In this document: piece by piece, positions 52,909 to 61,534 of the stretch
Position numbering within the stretch: position 1 is the stretch's first letter
Layout: the number at the start of each line of letters is the position of its first letter
Source of the DNA: Microvirga mediterraneensis
GTDB lineage: Bacteria; Pseudomonadota; Alphaproteobacteria; Rhizobiales; Beijerinckiaceae
Assembly: GCF_013520865.1 (NCBI RefSeq)
Contig: NZ_JACDXJ010000001.1
Coordinates: 2,595,001-2,659,000, forward strand
Direction: 5' to 3'
DNA length: 64,000 bases
Program-made: the position numbers and the translations under genes
Notes under the pieces: generated by a model
Told to the model about the DNA's origin: nothing
Databases searched by the model: none
What the model saw: the letters and a program-made list of their open reading frames with translations, nothing else

Positions 52909-54081
52909 GTGTTCACAGCCAAGATTCTTCTCCTCGGATCGGGCGAACTCGGCAAGGAGTTCGTGATCTCGGCCAAGCGCTATGGTTGCCATGTGGTGGC
53001 CTGCGACAGCTATCCCGGCGCTCCCGCCATGCAGGTTGCGGACGAGGCCGAGGTCTTCTCCATGCTCGACGCGGAAGCTCTCGAACGCGCTATCGAGAAG
53101 CACCGGCCCGATTTCATTGTTCCGGAGATCGAGGCGATCCGCACCGAAGTGCTGCAGGATTTCGAGGACAAGGGCTTCACGGTCGTTCCTTCCGCCCGGG
53201 CCGCCTCGCTGACCATGAACCGCGACCGGATCCGGGAGCTTGCCGCGACCGAACTCGGCCTGCGCACCTCGAAGTACCGTTATGCGGAGAGCCTGGAGGA
53301 AGTCAGGGCAGGGGCCGAGCACACGGGCCTGCCCTGCGTGATCAAGCCCGTCATGTCGTCTTCGGGCAAGGGGCAGAGCACGGTGCGCACCGCCGACCAG
53401 CTGGAACAGGCCTGGAGCGACGCCGTGGCGAACATGCGCGGAGACCGGAAGAAGGTGATCGTCGAGGAGTTCATCGCGTTCGAGTACGAAATCACCCTCC
53501 TGACGATCCGCTCCCGTGAGGGCGTCTCGTTCTGCGAGCCCATCGGTCACCGTCAGGAGCGGGGCGATTATCAGGAATCCTGGCAGCCGACTCCCATGAC
53601 CGAGAAGCTGCTCTGGGAAGCTAAGGACATGGCCCGGAAGGTTGTCGACAATCTCGGCGGGGACGGCATCTTCGGGGTCGAGTTCTTCGTCCCCCGCCAC
53701 GAGGTAATCTTCTCCGAGCTCTCGCCGCGTCCGCACGATACGGGGCTTGTGACGCTTCTCTCTCAGAACCTGTCGGAATTCGATCTTCATGCCCGCGCCA
53801 TCCTCGGCCTGCCGATCCCCCAGGTCCGGCTGCACGGCCCCACCGCCTCGGCGGTGATCCTGGCTGATCGGGAGTCCGAGCGGTTCAAGATCGAAGGGTT
53901 GCCGGAGGCTCTCGCACTCGGATCGGCGGATTCCGACGTGGAGGTGCGCATCTTCGGGAAGCCCACCACCCGGAAACATCGCCGCATGGGTGTCGCCCTG
54001 GCCTCCGGACGGACGGTCGAGGAGGCGCGTGAACAAGCCCGGCAGGCGGCTGCCAGGGTGCGGATCGAGTACGATAGCTGA
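52909..54081 (+). CDS. purT: Formate-dependent GAR formyltransferase PurT
   Basis: 390 residues, equal to the known enzyme (E. coli 392), which supports the GTG start at 52909. It makes FGAR from GAR, formate and ATP in purine synthesis. ATP-grasp fold: nucleotide segment LLLGSGELGKEFVISAKRYG at the N-terminus; PVMSSSGKGQSTV and VEEFIAFEYEITLL in the ATP-binding lobes; HRQERGDYQESWQP and the metal segment GIFGVEFFVPRHEVIFSELS later. Longer N-terminal frames were rejected. Regulated perhaps through the upstream palindrome. Confidence 0.94.
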   Translation: MFTAKILLLGSGELGKEFVISAKRYGCHVVACDSYPGAPAMQVADEAEVFSMLDAEALERAIEKHRPDFIVPEIEAIRTEVLQDFEDKGFTVVPSARAASLTMNRDRIRELAATELGLRTSKYRYAESLEEVRAGAEHTGLPCVIKPVMSSSGKGQSTVRTADQLEQAWSDAVANMRGDRKKVIVEEFIAFEYEITLLTIRSREGVSFCEPIGHRQERGDYQESWQPTPMTEKLLWEAKDMARKVVDNLGGDGIFGVEFFVPRHEVIFSELSPRPHDTGLVTLLSQNLSEFDLHARAILGLPIPQVRLHGPTASAVILADRESERFKIEGLPEALALGSADSDVEVRIFGKPTTRKHRRMGVALASGRTVEEAREQARQAAARVRIEYDS

Positions 54082-54222
54082 GCGCGTCCGCTCAAGCTTC
54101 GCGTGTCGCATCGGTCACAGAGACCGGATGAATCACCTGGCCCTATGGCGCTCGCCATGGAGCAGCCTAGATTTGGACGAATTGTGTCCGGCATCAACGA
54201 GGGGGCTGGCGGCTGACCAGCA

Positions 54223-56349
54223 TTGCGATTGAAGACGATCAACTTTGAAGCGCTGTTCAGCGCCTCGCCCAACCCCTATGTGCTGCTCGACCTCTCCCTC
54301 ACCATTGTCGGGATGAACGACGCCTACCTCAAAGCGACCATGCGCCAGCGGGAAGACCTGATCGGGCGCAATATGTTCGATGCGTTTCCGAGCGATCCGG
54401 ATTCTCCGAGCCATCGGCAATTGCGCGGCTCCTTCGACAAGGTCATTCGCGAGAAGTCCGCCGACTATATATCGTTAATCGAATACGCCATTCCCTTGCC
54501 TAATGGACAGGGCTTCGAGGAGCGCTTCTGGAGCGCCACCCATACGCCGCTTTTCAACCAGGCGGGAGAATTGGCCTTCATCCTCCAGCACACGGTCGAC
54601 GTGACGGAGCTCCATCGGCTGCGAAATCTGGCTAAGAGCACGGTCCTGTCATCCGGCCCGTCAGCCCTGATCGAAACGGACATGTTCCGTCGGGCCCAGG
54701 CGGTCCAGCAGGCGAACGAGGTGCTCAACGCGGAGCAGCAGCGCCTCCGGGGGCTTTTCCAGCAGGCGCCAGGGTTCATGGCGGCTCTGAGCGGGCCGGA
54801 CCATGTCTTCACCATGGCCAACACGGCCTATCTCCAAGTGGTGGGCCGCGAAAACCTTATCGGCAAGCCTGTTCGCGAGGCTCTCCCGGAGGTGGTGGAA
54901 CAGGGTTTCATCCAGCTTCTCGACCGCGTTTATAAGAGCGGTCAGCCTTTCGTGGGACGAAGCATCCGCATCTTCCTGGAACAGGGCAACGGGGATGCTC
55001 AGGACGAACGCTTTCTGGATTTCGTCTATCAGCCGATTTTCGACCCCAATGGACAGGTGTCCGGCATCTTCGTGCAGGGGCACGACGTTACCGAGCAGAA
55101 GCGCACCGAGGAGGCTCTCCGGGAAAGCGAGGAGCGGTTCCGCGCCATCGCCAATTCGATCGATCAGATGATCTGGGCGACGCAGCCCGACGGCTTTCAC
55201 GATTACTACAATCAGCGCTGGTATGAGTATACGGGTGTCCCGGAGGGCTCGACCGACGGCGAGGCGTGGAACGGCATGTTCCATCCCGAGGACCAGGAGC
55301 ATGCATGGACTGTGTGGCGCCAATGCTTGAAGACGGGTGAGCCCTATCACATCGAGTATCGACTGAGGCATCGCTCCGGCGAGTACCGCTGGGTCCTCGG
55401 CCGGGCGCAGCCGGTGCGCGACGAGGAGGGGCTTATCAAACGCTGGTTCGGAACCTGCACCGACATCCACGATTTCAAGCAGGCCCAGGATGCGCTTCGG
55501 GAGAGCCGGGAGCGCGCTCTTCGTACCGAGGCGGAAACCCGCAGGCTGGCGTCGGTCCTGGCCGAGCGGGTCACGGAACTCGACGCGGCGAACGAGGAAA
55601 TCCAGCGCTTCGCCTACATCGTCAGCCACGATCTGCGGGCCCCTCTCGTCAACATCATGGGGTTCACCAGTGAGCTTGAAGGCGTTCAAGCGCAGATCGA
55701 GCAGCTCTATAGGAATATGCAGCAGGCCGATCCCAGCTTGATCTCGCCGACCGTTCGCGAGGCCATCGAGGCCGATCTGCCGGAGGCCATCGGCTTCATC
55801 CGATCTTCGACGGTCAAGATGGACAAGCTGATCGGGGCCATCCTGAAGCTCTCCCGGGAGGGAAGGCGGGTCCTGGCACCGGAGCCGATCAGCATGGCCC
55901 AGATGCTCGAGGCGCAGCGCCGAAGCGTCGCACACCAATTGTCCGAGCGAGGCGCAGAACTTTTTCTGGAGCCTGTTCCCGATCTCACCAGCGACCGGCT
56001 TGCCATCGAGCAGATCTTCGGGAACCTCATCGACAATGCCGTGAAGTATCTTGACCCATCCCGGCCAGGCAGGATCGTGGTTCGGGGGCACGATCTCGGA
56101 GCCAGCGTCGTCTACGAGATCGAGGATAACGGGCGGGGAATCGACCCCAAGGATTTCGAACGGATCTTCGACCTGTTCCGCCGCTCCGGTGTCCAGGATC
56201 AGCAGGGCGAGGGAATCGGGCTTGCGCATGTGCGCGCTCTTGTGCGAAGGCTCGGCGGCACGATTTCCGTATCGTCAAGCCCAGGGGAAGGCTCGACCTT
56301 CACCGTCGTCCTGCCAAGCTATCCCAATATGAGTTCGGAAGCCGCCTGA
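54223..56349 (+). CDS. PAS-domain sensor histidine kinase
   Basis: 708 residues. Three PAS-type domains (about residues 8-125, 175-290, 300-425; the third ending WVLGRAQPVRDEEGLIKRWF) are followed by a HisKA dimerisation helix with phospho-accepting His469 (FAYIVSHDLRAPLVNIMG) and an HATPase_c domain (NLIDNAVKYL, DNGRGIDPKD, GIGLAHVRALVRRLGG). No membrane segment, so it senses inside the cell. The only in-frame starts are TTG codons (54223, 54229); an in-frame TGA lies upstream and ATG comes only within PAS 1. It overlaps the receiver gene by one base. Confidence 0.9.
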   Translation: MRLKTINFEALFSASPNPYVLLDLSLTIVGMNDAYLKATMRQREDLIGRNMFDAFPSDPDSPSHRQLRGSFDKVIREKSADYISLIEYAIPLPNGQGFEERFWSATHTPLFNQAGELAFILQHTVDVTELHRLRNLAKSTVLSSGPSALIETDMFRRAQAVQQANEVLNAEQQRLRGLFQQAPGFMAALSGPDHVFTMANTAYLQVVGRENLIGKPVREALPEVVEQGFIQLLDRVYKSGQPFVGRSIRIFLEQGNGDAQDERFLDFVYQPIFDPNGQVSGIFVQGHDVTEQKRTEEALRESEERFRAIANSIDQMIWATQPDGFHDYYNQRWYEYTGVPEGSTDGEAWNGMFHPEDQEHAWTVWRQCLKTGEPYHIEYRLRHRSGEYRWVLGRAQPVRDEEGLIKRWFGTCTDIHDFKQAQDALRESRERALRTEAETRRLASVLAERVTELDAANEEIQRFAYIVSHDLRAPLVNIMGFTSELEGVQAQIEQLYRNMQQADPSLISPTVREAIEADLPEAIGFIRSSTVKMDKLIGAILKLSREGRRVLAPEPISMAQMLEAQRRSVAHQLSERGAELFLEPVPDLTSDRLAIEQIFGNLIDNAVKYLDPSRPGRIVVRGHDLGASVVYEIEDNGRGIDPKDFERIFDLFRRSGVQDQQGEGIGLAHVRALVRRLGGTISVSSSPGEGSTFTVVLPSYPNMSSEAA

Positions 56350-56780
56350 TGCCCCAGCAACAGCCTGTTACCATCATTATGGTCGAGGACGACGAAGGAC
56401 ATGCCCGCCTGATCGAGAAGAACATCCGCCGGGCCGGCGTGTGCAATGAGCTCAGGACCTTCGCCAGCGGGACGGCAGCCCTGGAGCACCTGTTCAGCGA
56501 CGAAGTGCGCAATGCGGGCCCGTTCCTGGTTTTGCTCGACCTTAACCTGCCGGACATGAATGGGGTCGACATTCTCGCCAAGCTGAAAAGCGACGAGAAG
56601 CTGAAGCGTGCTCCCGTTGTCGTACTCACGACCACCGACGATCAGCGCGAAGTGCAGCGTTGTTACGATCTCGGCGCCAATGTCTACATCACCAAGCCGG
56701 TGGAATACGAGTCCTTCTCGCAGGCCATTCGCCAGCTCGGGCTCTTCCTTTCCGTCATTCAGGTTCCCGAAAACCTATGA
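56349..56780 (+). CDS. CheY-like response regulator receiver protein
   Basis: 143 residues, a stand-alone receiver. The acidic pocket MVEDDE (residues 11-16), phospho-acceptor Asp64 in [11 protein letters not shown], a Thr in VLTTTDD and Lys in YITKPVE are all present. The tail is short and no output domain follows, so it signals by protein contact, as in kinase-receiver pairs. It shares one base with the kinase gene and four with the next gene, a three-gene signalling operon. Confidence 0.93.
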   Translation: MPQQQPVTIIMVEDDEGHARLIEKNIRRAGVCNELRTFASGTAALEHLFSDEVRNAGPFLVLLDLNLPDMNGVDILAKLKSDEKLKRAPVVVLTTTDDQREVQRCYDLGANVYITKPVEYESFSQAIRQLGLFLSVIQVPENL

Positions 56781-57829
56781 GCCCGGGTGCCGCGGAATCC
56801 GCGCCGATCCGGCTTCTGTACATCGATGACGATCATGGGCTGGGCCGCTTGGTCGAGCGGTCTCTCTCACGCCATGGCTTTGAGGTCAGACATGCCCTCA
56901 GCGGCGATGAGGGGCTGAGCCGGCTTGCCGCCGAGCGGTTCGACGTGGTCGCTCTCGATCATTTCATGCCCGGCAAGGAAGGTCTCGAGGTCCTCACCGA
57001 AATTCGAACCCTTTCCGACCCGCCGCCGGTCGTCTACGTGACCGGAGCCGATGAAGGCAGGATCGCGGTCGCGGCGCTTAAGGCGGGAGCGGCCGATTAC
57101 GTGATCAAGGATGTCGGCGGGGTCTTCCTCGATCTCCTCCGGACGGCAGCCGAGCAGGCTCTGGCCGCTGAGAGGCTCCGGCAAGAGAAGGAAGCCGCCG
57201 AAAGGGAGATGCGGGAGGCGCGCGAGCGGGCCGAGATGCTGCTGCGCGAGGTCAATCACCGCGTCGCCAACAGCTTGCAGCTGGTCGCGTCCCTCGTTGC
57301 CATGCAGCAGCGGGCACTCGGCAGCGATACGGTTGCGAGGGATACGCTGACCGAAACGCAGAGCCGCATCACGGCCATCTCGCACATCCACCGGCGCCTT
57401 TACACCTCCAACGATGTGCGCTTCGTCGAGATGGACACTTATCTGGAAGGGCTCGTGGAGGAACTCGAAGGCGCGATGCGTGCAGCCGGGCGGGAGCATA
57501 CGATCACGTTGCAGGCTCAGCCGGTGTCGATCCCGACCGACAAGGCCGTCTCGGTGGGCGTGATCGTGACGGAGCTTGTCACGAACGCCTTCAAATATGC
57601 CTACCCGGCCGGCACAGCCGGCGATATCCGGGTTGCCCTGTCCTCCGACGGTGGGCATGCGGTGCTCATCGTCGAGGATGACGGGATCGGATGGAAGGGG
57701 ACCGGGGTGGTACAGGGAAGCGGCCTTGGCACGAAAATCGTGAAGGCCATGGCATCCAATCTGCAATCCGCCATCGAGTTCGAGCAGAAATATTCAGGGA
57801 CCCGGGCCGTCGTTTCCTTCGCAATCTGA
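56777..57829 (+). CDS. Receiver-HWE/HisKA_2 histidine kinase hybrid
   Basis: 350 residues. An N-terminal receiver (residues 10-125) with Asp61 ([14 protein letters not shown]) is joined by a coiled coil to a HisKA_2-type kinase with candidate His161 ([15 protein letters not shown]), followed by an HATPase domain ([30 protein letters not shown]). Such receiver-kinase hybrids relay signals in alphaproteobacterial general stress pathways. The start ATG overlaps the upstream stop by 4 bases; a longer upstream frame through the receiver gene was rejected. Confidence 0.9.
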   Translation: MSPGAAESAPIRLLYIDDDHGLGRLVERSLSRHGFEVRHALSGDEGLSRLAAERFDVVALDHFMPGKEGLEVLTEIRTLSDPPPVVYVTGADEGRIAVAALKAGAADYVIKDVGGVFLDLLRTAAEQALAAERLRQEKEAAEREMREARERAEMLLREVNHRVANSLQLVASLVAMQQRALGSDTVARDTLTETQSRITAISHIHRRLYTSNDVRFVEMDTYLEGLVEELEGAMRAAGREHTITLQAQPVSIPTDKAVSVGVIVTELVTNAFKYAYPAGTAGDIRVALSSDGGHAVLIVEDDGIGWKGTGVVQGSGLGTKIVKAMASNLQSAIEFEQKYSGTRAVVSFAI

Positions 57830-57843
57830 ACTGCCTGAAACGC

Positions 57844-58185
57844 TCAGCGGGACTGGTTGTTCTTCGAGACACCGCCGCTCAGGCGGGCTCGAATTTCTGC
57901 GACAATGATATTCAGCTCCCGTTGCAGCCGATTGAGCCGCGAGAGCAATTCTCCGTCCGGCATCCCCGTCGTGTTCGGTCGCTCCTCTCCATTGGGTGCG
58001 GCATGCGTCATGCTCCGCAACTCCTCCAATGTCGTCGGGCCGATATTGGGGACGGTCAACCACTGGGCATCTGAGATGCTGGCGACCTCGCGGATGGTGG
58101 GGCACCGCCCTTTGAACTCAGCCAGGATCGCCCCCCGGACACGTCCGGAGCATTTCTCGATTGGAAATGGATCATCCAAACCCAT
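57844..58185 (-). CDS. Small protein with RNA polymerase alpha-CTD-like helix-hairpin-helix
   Basis: 113 residues from ATG 58185, preceded by GAGGG at about 8 bases. Residues about 29-60 (TIREVASISDAQWLTVPNIG, then PTTLEELRSM) strongly resemble the helix-hairpin-helix of the RpoA C-terminal domain (compare 'IPNFGxKSLxEI'). A Pro/Gly-rich linker and a C-terminal coiled coil (about residues 77-100) follow. The domain could bind DNA or a transcription factor. An ATG 42 bases upstream is an alternative start. Convergent with the signalling operon. Confidence 0.62.
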   Translation of the reverse strand: MGLDDPFPIEKCSGRVRGAILAEFKGRCPTIREVASISDAQWLTVPNIGPTTLEELRSMTHAAPNGEERPNTTGMPDGELLSRLNRLQRELNIIVAEIRARLSGGVSKNNQSR

Positions 58186-58599
58186 CTCACGCCCTCGCAC
58201 ACCAACCAGTGAGATCCCGTCCATCAATGCCCGCCACCCTGGAACTTAGCTTTTAGGACCTTCAATGCGTAACGATTATATGCAGAAAAGAGCAGACGAC
58301 CTTTAGGGGATGAGGACATGCGTTAGGAGTAGCCAAATTGATAATGGCCGAAAGCTCCGCTGTTCTTGCGTTAATGCAAGATCCCACAATCCAAGCGGAA
58401 GCGGGCGGAGCATGCCCGCATGTCCGTTGCGCTTCTCTGCCTTTCCTTTGGGACAGGTCTGCGACTCGTCGCTTCCTAGGCGATTTTCTGAATATTAATC
58501 CGGCACATGATCATTATTAGCCGGCAACCTTATTGCCGTCGCGGCCTTTGGTGGGTAAGCAGGGGAATTGTGCCTTGTTTCGCGAATCCAGAGGGCTGA
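58186..58599. other. Intergenic region upstream of the phosphate cotransporter
   Basis: About 414 bases with no convincing gene. Notable only is the hairpin CGGCAA-CCTTA-TTGCCG at 58522-58538, about 60 bases before the next start. No clear promoter hexamers or PHO-like box were recognised. Confidence 0.5.
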
Positions 58600-60243
58600 A
58601 TGTCTGCAACCTCCGTCTTGATCAACCTCTTCGGTGAGATCGCCCTGCTTCTCTGGGGCATCAACATGGTCAACAGCGGGGTGCAGCGCGCGTTCGGAAG
58701 CGATCTGCGCTGGATTCTCGGGATGGCGCTGCGGACGCGCCTGCAGGCCTTCCTCGCCGGCCTCGGCGTGACGACGGTTCTTCAGAGCAGCACGGCAACG
58801 GCATTGATGGTGGCATCCTTCACTGCGGGCGGCGCCGTCGACATCGTTCCGGCCCTGGCCGTGATGCTCGGCGCGAATGTGGGCACGACGCTCATCGTAC
58901 AGGTGCTTTCGTTCGACGTGTCGCTGATCTTCCCGGCCCTGATCTTCGGCGGTTTCGTTGCCTATCGCCGCGGAAGGACGAGCCGGATCAAGGATCTCGG
59001 CCGCGTGACCATCGGCCTCGGGTTGATGCTGCTGTCGCTCCATCTCCTGAGCGAAACCATCAGACCCATCGAGTCGTCGAAGGTCATCAAGGACCTTCTC
59101 GCCGTCATAGCGCCCGATCCGCTGATCCTGGTGCTTCTGTCTGCGATCTTCGCATGGCTCGCCCATTCCAGCGTTGCTGCGCTGCTCTTCATCATGTCGC
59201 TCGCGGGCGCAGGCGTGATCGACGCCCATTCGGCCCTGGTGATGGTGCTGGGCGCCAATCTCGGCAGCTCCCTCAACCCGCTGCTGGAGGGTACCGGCGG
59301 GGATCCGGTCAAACTGCGTGTGCCGTTCGGCAACTTCGCCATGCGGGTCATCGGCTGCCTTGTGACGTTTCCGCTGATCGATCCGATCCTGTCCGCCATG
59401 GCGGTGTTCGACCCGCATCCGGAACGTCTGGCGGCGAACTTCCACACGCTGTTCAATCTCGTGGTCGCGGCACTCTTCATCCTGCCGCTGCCCTGGATCG
59501 CGGATCTCCTGCTGAAGGTCTTCCCGGAGAAGCTGCGTGCCTCCGATCCGGGCACGCCGCAATATCTCGACAAGGATGCTCTCGATACCCCGTCCGTGGC
59601 CCTGTCAAACGCCGCCCGTGAAGTCCTGCGGATGGTCGACACCGTCGAGTCCATGCTGAGGAGCTCCCAGGATCTCTTCCGGGAGGACGATATCAGCCGG
59701 GTCGATCAGGTGAGCCGCACGGATGACGTGCTCGACAGGCTGTTCAGCGCGATCCGCCGCTATCTGAGTTCGATCAACCATGAGACCTTGAGCGAGGCGG
59801 AGGCGAAGCGCCTCTCGGACATCCTCGCCTTCGCCATCAACCTTGAACATGTGGGCGACATCATCGACAAGAACCTGATGGAACTGGCCGCCAAACGCAT
59901 CAAGAACCATCTGCGCCTGCCGAAGGACAGCCTGGAAGACATTACCAGCATGCACGGGAAGCTCCTGGAGCATCTGCAGCTTGCGGCATCGGTCCTGATG
60001 TTCCAGGACCTGGGCTCCGCCCGAAGGCTCGTCTCCGAGAAGGAGCGGTTCCGGGATCTCGAGCGCGCGGTCGCGCAGAAGCACCTCGAACAGCTCCGGT
60101 CCGGACGGGCCGTCGGCGATACCAGTGCGCTTCAGCTCGACATCGTGCGCGATCTCAAGCGTATCGAGGCGCATATCGCCTCGACCGGGCATTCGCTCCT
60201 CGAACAGAGCGGTGAACTCAAGCCCAGCCGCCTGACGTCCTGA
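58600..60243 (+). CDS. Na/Pi-cotransporter II-related protein with PhoU-like domain
   Basis: 547 residues. Two repeats of the NptA/Na_Pi_cotrans family, each with the QSST-type motif in a re-entrant loop (TTVLQSSTATALMVASFT and AWLAHSSVAALLF), are followed by 8-9 membrane helices overall and a C-terminal PhoU-like helical domain (about residues 340-530, AINLEHVGDIIDKNLMEL). It should couple phosphate movement to sodium in the inner membrane. No pho-regulon box is evident. It is convergent with a small minus-strand gene. Confidence 0.88.
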   Translation: MSATSVLINLFGEIALLLWGINMVNSGVQRAFGSDLRWILGMALRTRLQAFLAGLGVTTVLQSSTATALMVASFTAGGAVDIVPALAVMLGANVGTTLIVQVLSFDVSLIFPALIFGGFVAYRRGRTSRIKDLGRVTIGLGLMLLSLHLLSETIRPIESSKVIKDLLAVIAPDPLILVLLSAIFAWLAHSSVAALLFIMSLAGAGVIDAHSALVMVLGANLGSSLNPLLEGTGGDPVKLRVPFGNFAMRVIGCLVTFPLIDPILSAMAVFDPHPERLAANFHTLFNLVVAALFILPLPWIADLLLKVFPEKLRASDPGTPQYLDKDALDTPSVALSNAAREVLRMVDTVESMLRSSQDLFREDDISRVDQVSRTDDVLDRLFSAIRRYLSSINHETLSEAEAKRLSDILAFAINLEHVGDIIDKNLMELAAKRIKNHLRLPKDSLEDITSMHGKLLEHLQLAASVLMFQDLGSARRLVSEKERFRDLERAVAQKHLEQLRSGRAVGDTSALQLDIVRDLKRIEAHIASTGHSLLEQSGELKPSRLTS

Positions 60244-60249
60244 TAGGAG

Positions 60250-60450
60250 CTACATCTTATCCATTAGGGCGCGCCAATCCATATAGCGGACAGGCTCGGG
60301 CAGGCCGATGTCGCGCCGTTCGTGATCGGATAGGGCGCCCAGGTCCCGGATGATGGGTGCCGTCTTGCGGAAATCTGGGCGGAACCAGAGCTTCAACCGC
60401 AGCCAAGGGTTCTCGACGCCGCGAAGGCGGCGGGCATCTTCGTATCTCAT
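60250..60450 (-). CDS. DUF1127-like small protein
   Basis: 66 residues. Two short helices with an Arg-rich middle (RLKLWFRPDFRKTAPIIRDL) and a C-terminal LSDHERRDIGLPEPV motif, the core of DUF1127. Such small proteins are common in alphaproteobacteria and some bind RNA. Its stop is 6 bases from the cotransporter stop on the other strand. No ribosome site stands out. Confidence 0.65.
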   Translation of the reverse strand: MRYEDARRLRGVENPWLRLKLWFRPDFRKTAPIIRDLGALSDHERRDIGLPEPVRYMDWRALMDKM

Positions 60451-60577
60451 GACAGCCTACCGTGAAGGTTTGCCAGGGCTTCAGCGCCTCTGGTGATGGG
60501 AGTGAAGATGCACCTGTCGGGAGACCTTGACAAAGCGAATGCCAATGGGCTGGCATAAGGTAGCCTTATGGATCGTC

Positions 60578-61513
60578 ATGCCTAGACCACCGTCCAAACT
60601 GCCACCCATGAGCGCCGTCAGAGTCTTCGAGGCGGCGGCGCGCCATCAAAGTTTTACCCGCGCGGCCGAGGAACTCGGAATGACGCAGGCCGCCGTGAGC
60701 TATCAGATCAAGATCCTGGAAGATCGGGTCGGGGCGCCGCTGTTCAATCGCCTTCCCCGACAGGTGACGCTGACGGCAAAGGGCCGCCAGCTCGCGCCGG
60801 CGATCACGGAAGCCTTCGAGGCCTTGCGCAATGCGTTCTCGGGTGTCGAAGATGCGGTTCAATCGGTCCTGTCGCTCACGACCCTGTCCACCTTCGCATC
60901 CAACTGGCTCGTGCCGCGCCTGGGACGTTTCCGGCAGATTCACCCGAACATCGCCGTTCAGATCTCGGTCTCGACCGAGATGGTGGAGCTTGCTCGCAGC
61001 GAATTCGATATCGGCATCAGGAGCGGCACGGGAGAATGGCCGGGGCTTGAGAGGCATGCTCTGTTTCCCAACCAGTTCATACCCGTCTGCAGCCCGGACC
61101 TGCTCCAAGGCGTCGACGTGCGCGAGCCCATCGACATCCTCAAGCTTCCGCTCATCTCGCCGGGTGATCCCTGGTGGCAGGATTGGTTCACCGCCGCAGG
61201 AGAGCCGAATGTCGATCTCTCGCGACGTCCGGACAATTCCCTGGGGGTGCAGCAGCTCGAGGGCATGGCGGCTATCGCCGGCCAGGGCGTCGCGCTCATC
61301 AACCCCTTTTTCTTTCCCGAGGATCTGGCCTCGGGACGTCTGGTAAAGCCGTTCGATATGCTGGCTACCACGGACCGGAGCTATTGGCTGGTCTATCCGA
61401 AGGCCCGGAGGCGCTCCGCCAAGATCGAAGCATTCAGGGATTGGGTGTTGAGCGAAGTGGCGGGCGACAGCGAGGCGGCGGATTGCAGGGTCGGTACGAA
61501 AACCGGGGCATGA
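60578..61513 (+). CDS. LysR-family regulator (GcvA-like)
   Basis: 311 residues. The N-terminal winged HTH (SAVRVFEAAARHQSFTRAAE, then GMTQAAVSYQIKILEDRVGA) binds DNA; the C-terminal periplasmic-binding-like domain senses an effector. GcvA-type regulators have the LPRLGRFRQIHPNIAVQIS region seen here. ATG 60578 was chosen over 60608; neither ribosome site is strong. It is divergent from the DUF1127-like gene and convergent with opgH. Target genes are unknown. Confidence 0.85.
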   Translation: MPRPPSKLPPMSAVRVFEAAARHQSFTRAAEELGMTQAAVSYQIKILEDRVGAPLFNRLPRQVTLTAKGRQLAPAITEAFEALRNAFSGVEDAVQSVLSLTTLSTFASNWLVPRLGRFRQIHPNIAVQISVSTEMVELARSEFDIGIRSGTGEWPGLERHALFPNQFIPVCSPDLLQGVDVREPIDILKLPLISPGDPWWQDWFTAAGEPNVDLSRRPDNSLGVQQLEGMAAIAGQGVALINPFFFPEDLASGRLVKPFDMLATTDRSYWLVYPKARRRSAKIEAFRDWVLSEVAGDSEAADCRVGTKTGA

Positions 61514-61524
61514 CGCCCCGGTTT
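61500..61524. terminator. Bidirectional terminator between lysR and opgH
   Basis: AAACCGGGGC and GCCCCGGTTT form a perfect 10-bp stem around ATGAC. It includes the stop of the LysR gene and lies 11 bases from the opgH stop. T-runs follow on the plus strand (GGATTTTTATT), and TTTT starts the minus-strand side. Confidence 0.85.
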
Positions 61525-61534
61525 CAAAGGATTT

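Noticed and set aside
58522..58538. Hairpin CGGCAA-CCTTA-TTGCCG before the phosphate cotransporter as a terminator
   Set aside because: Short stem and no T-run; function unclear.
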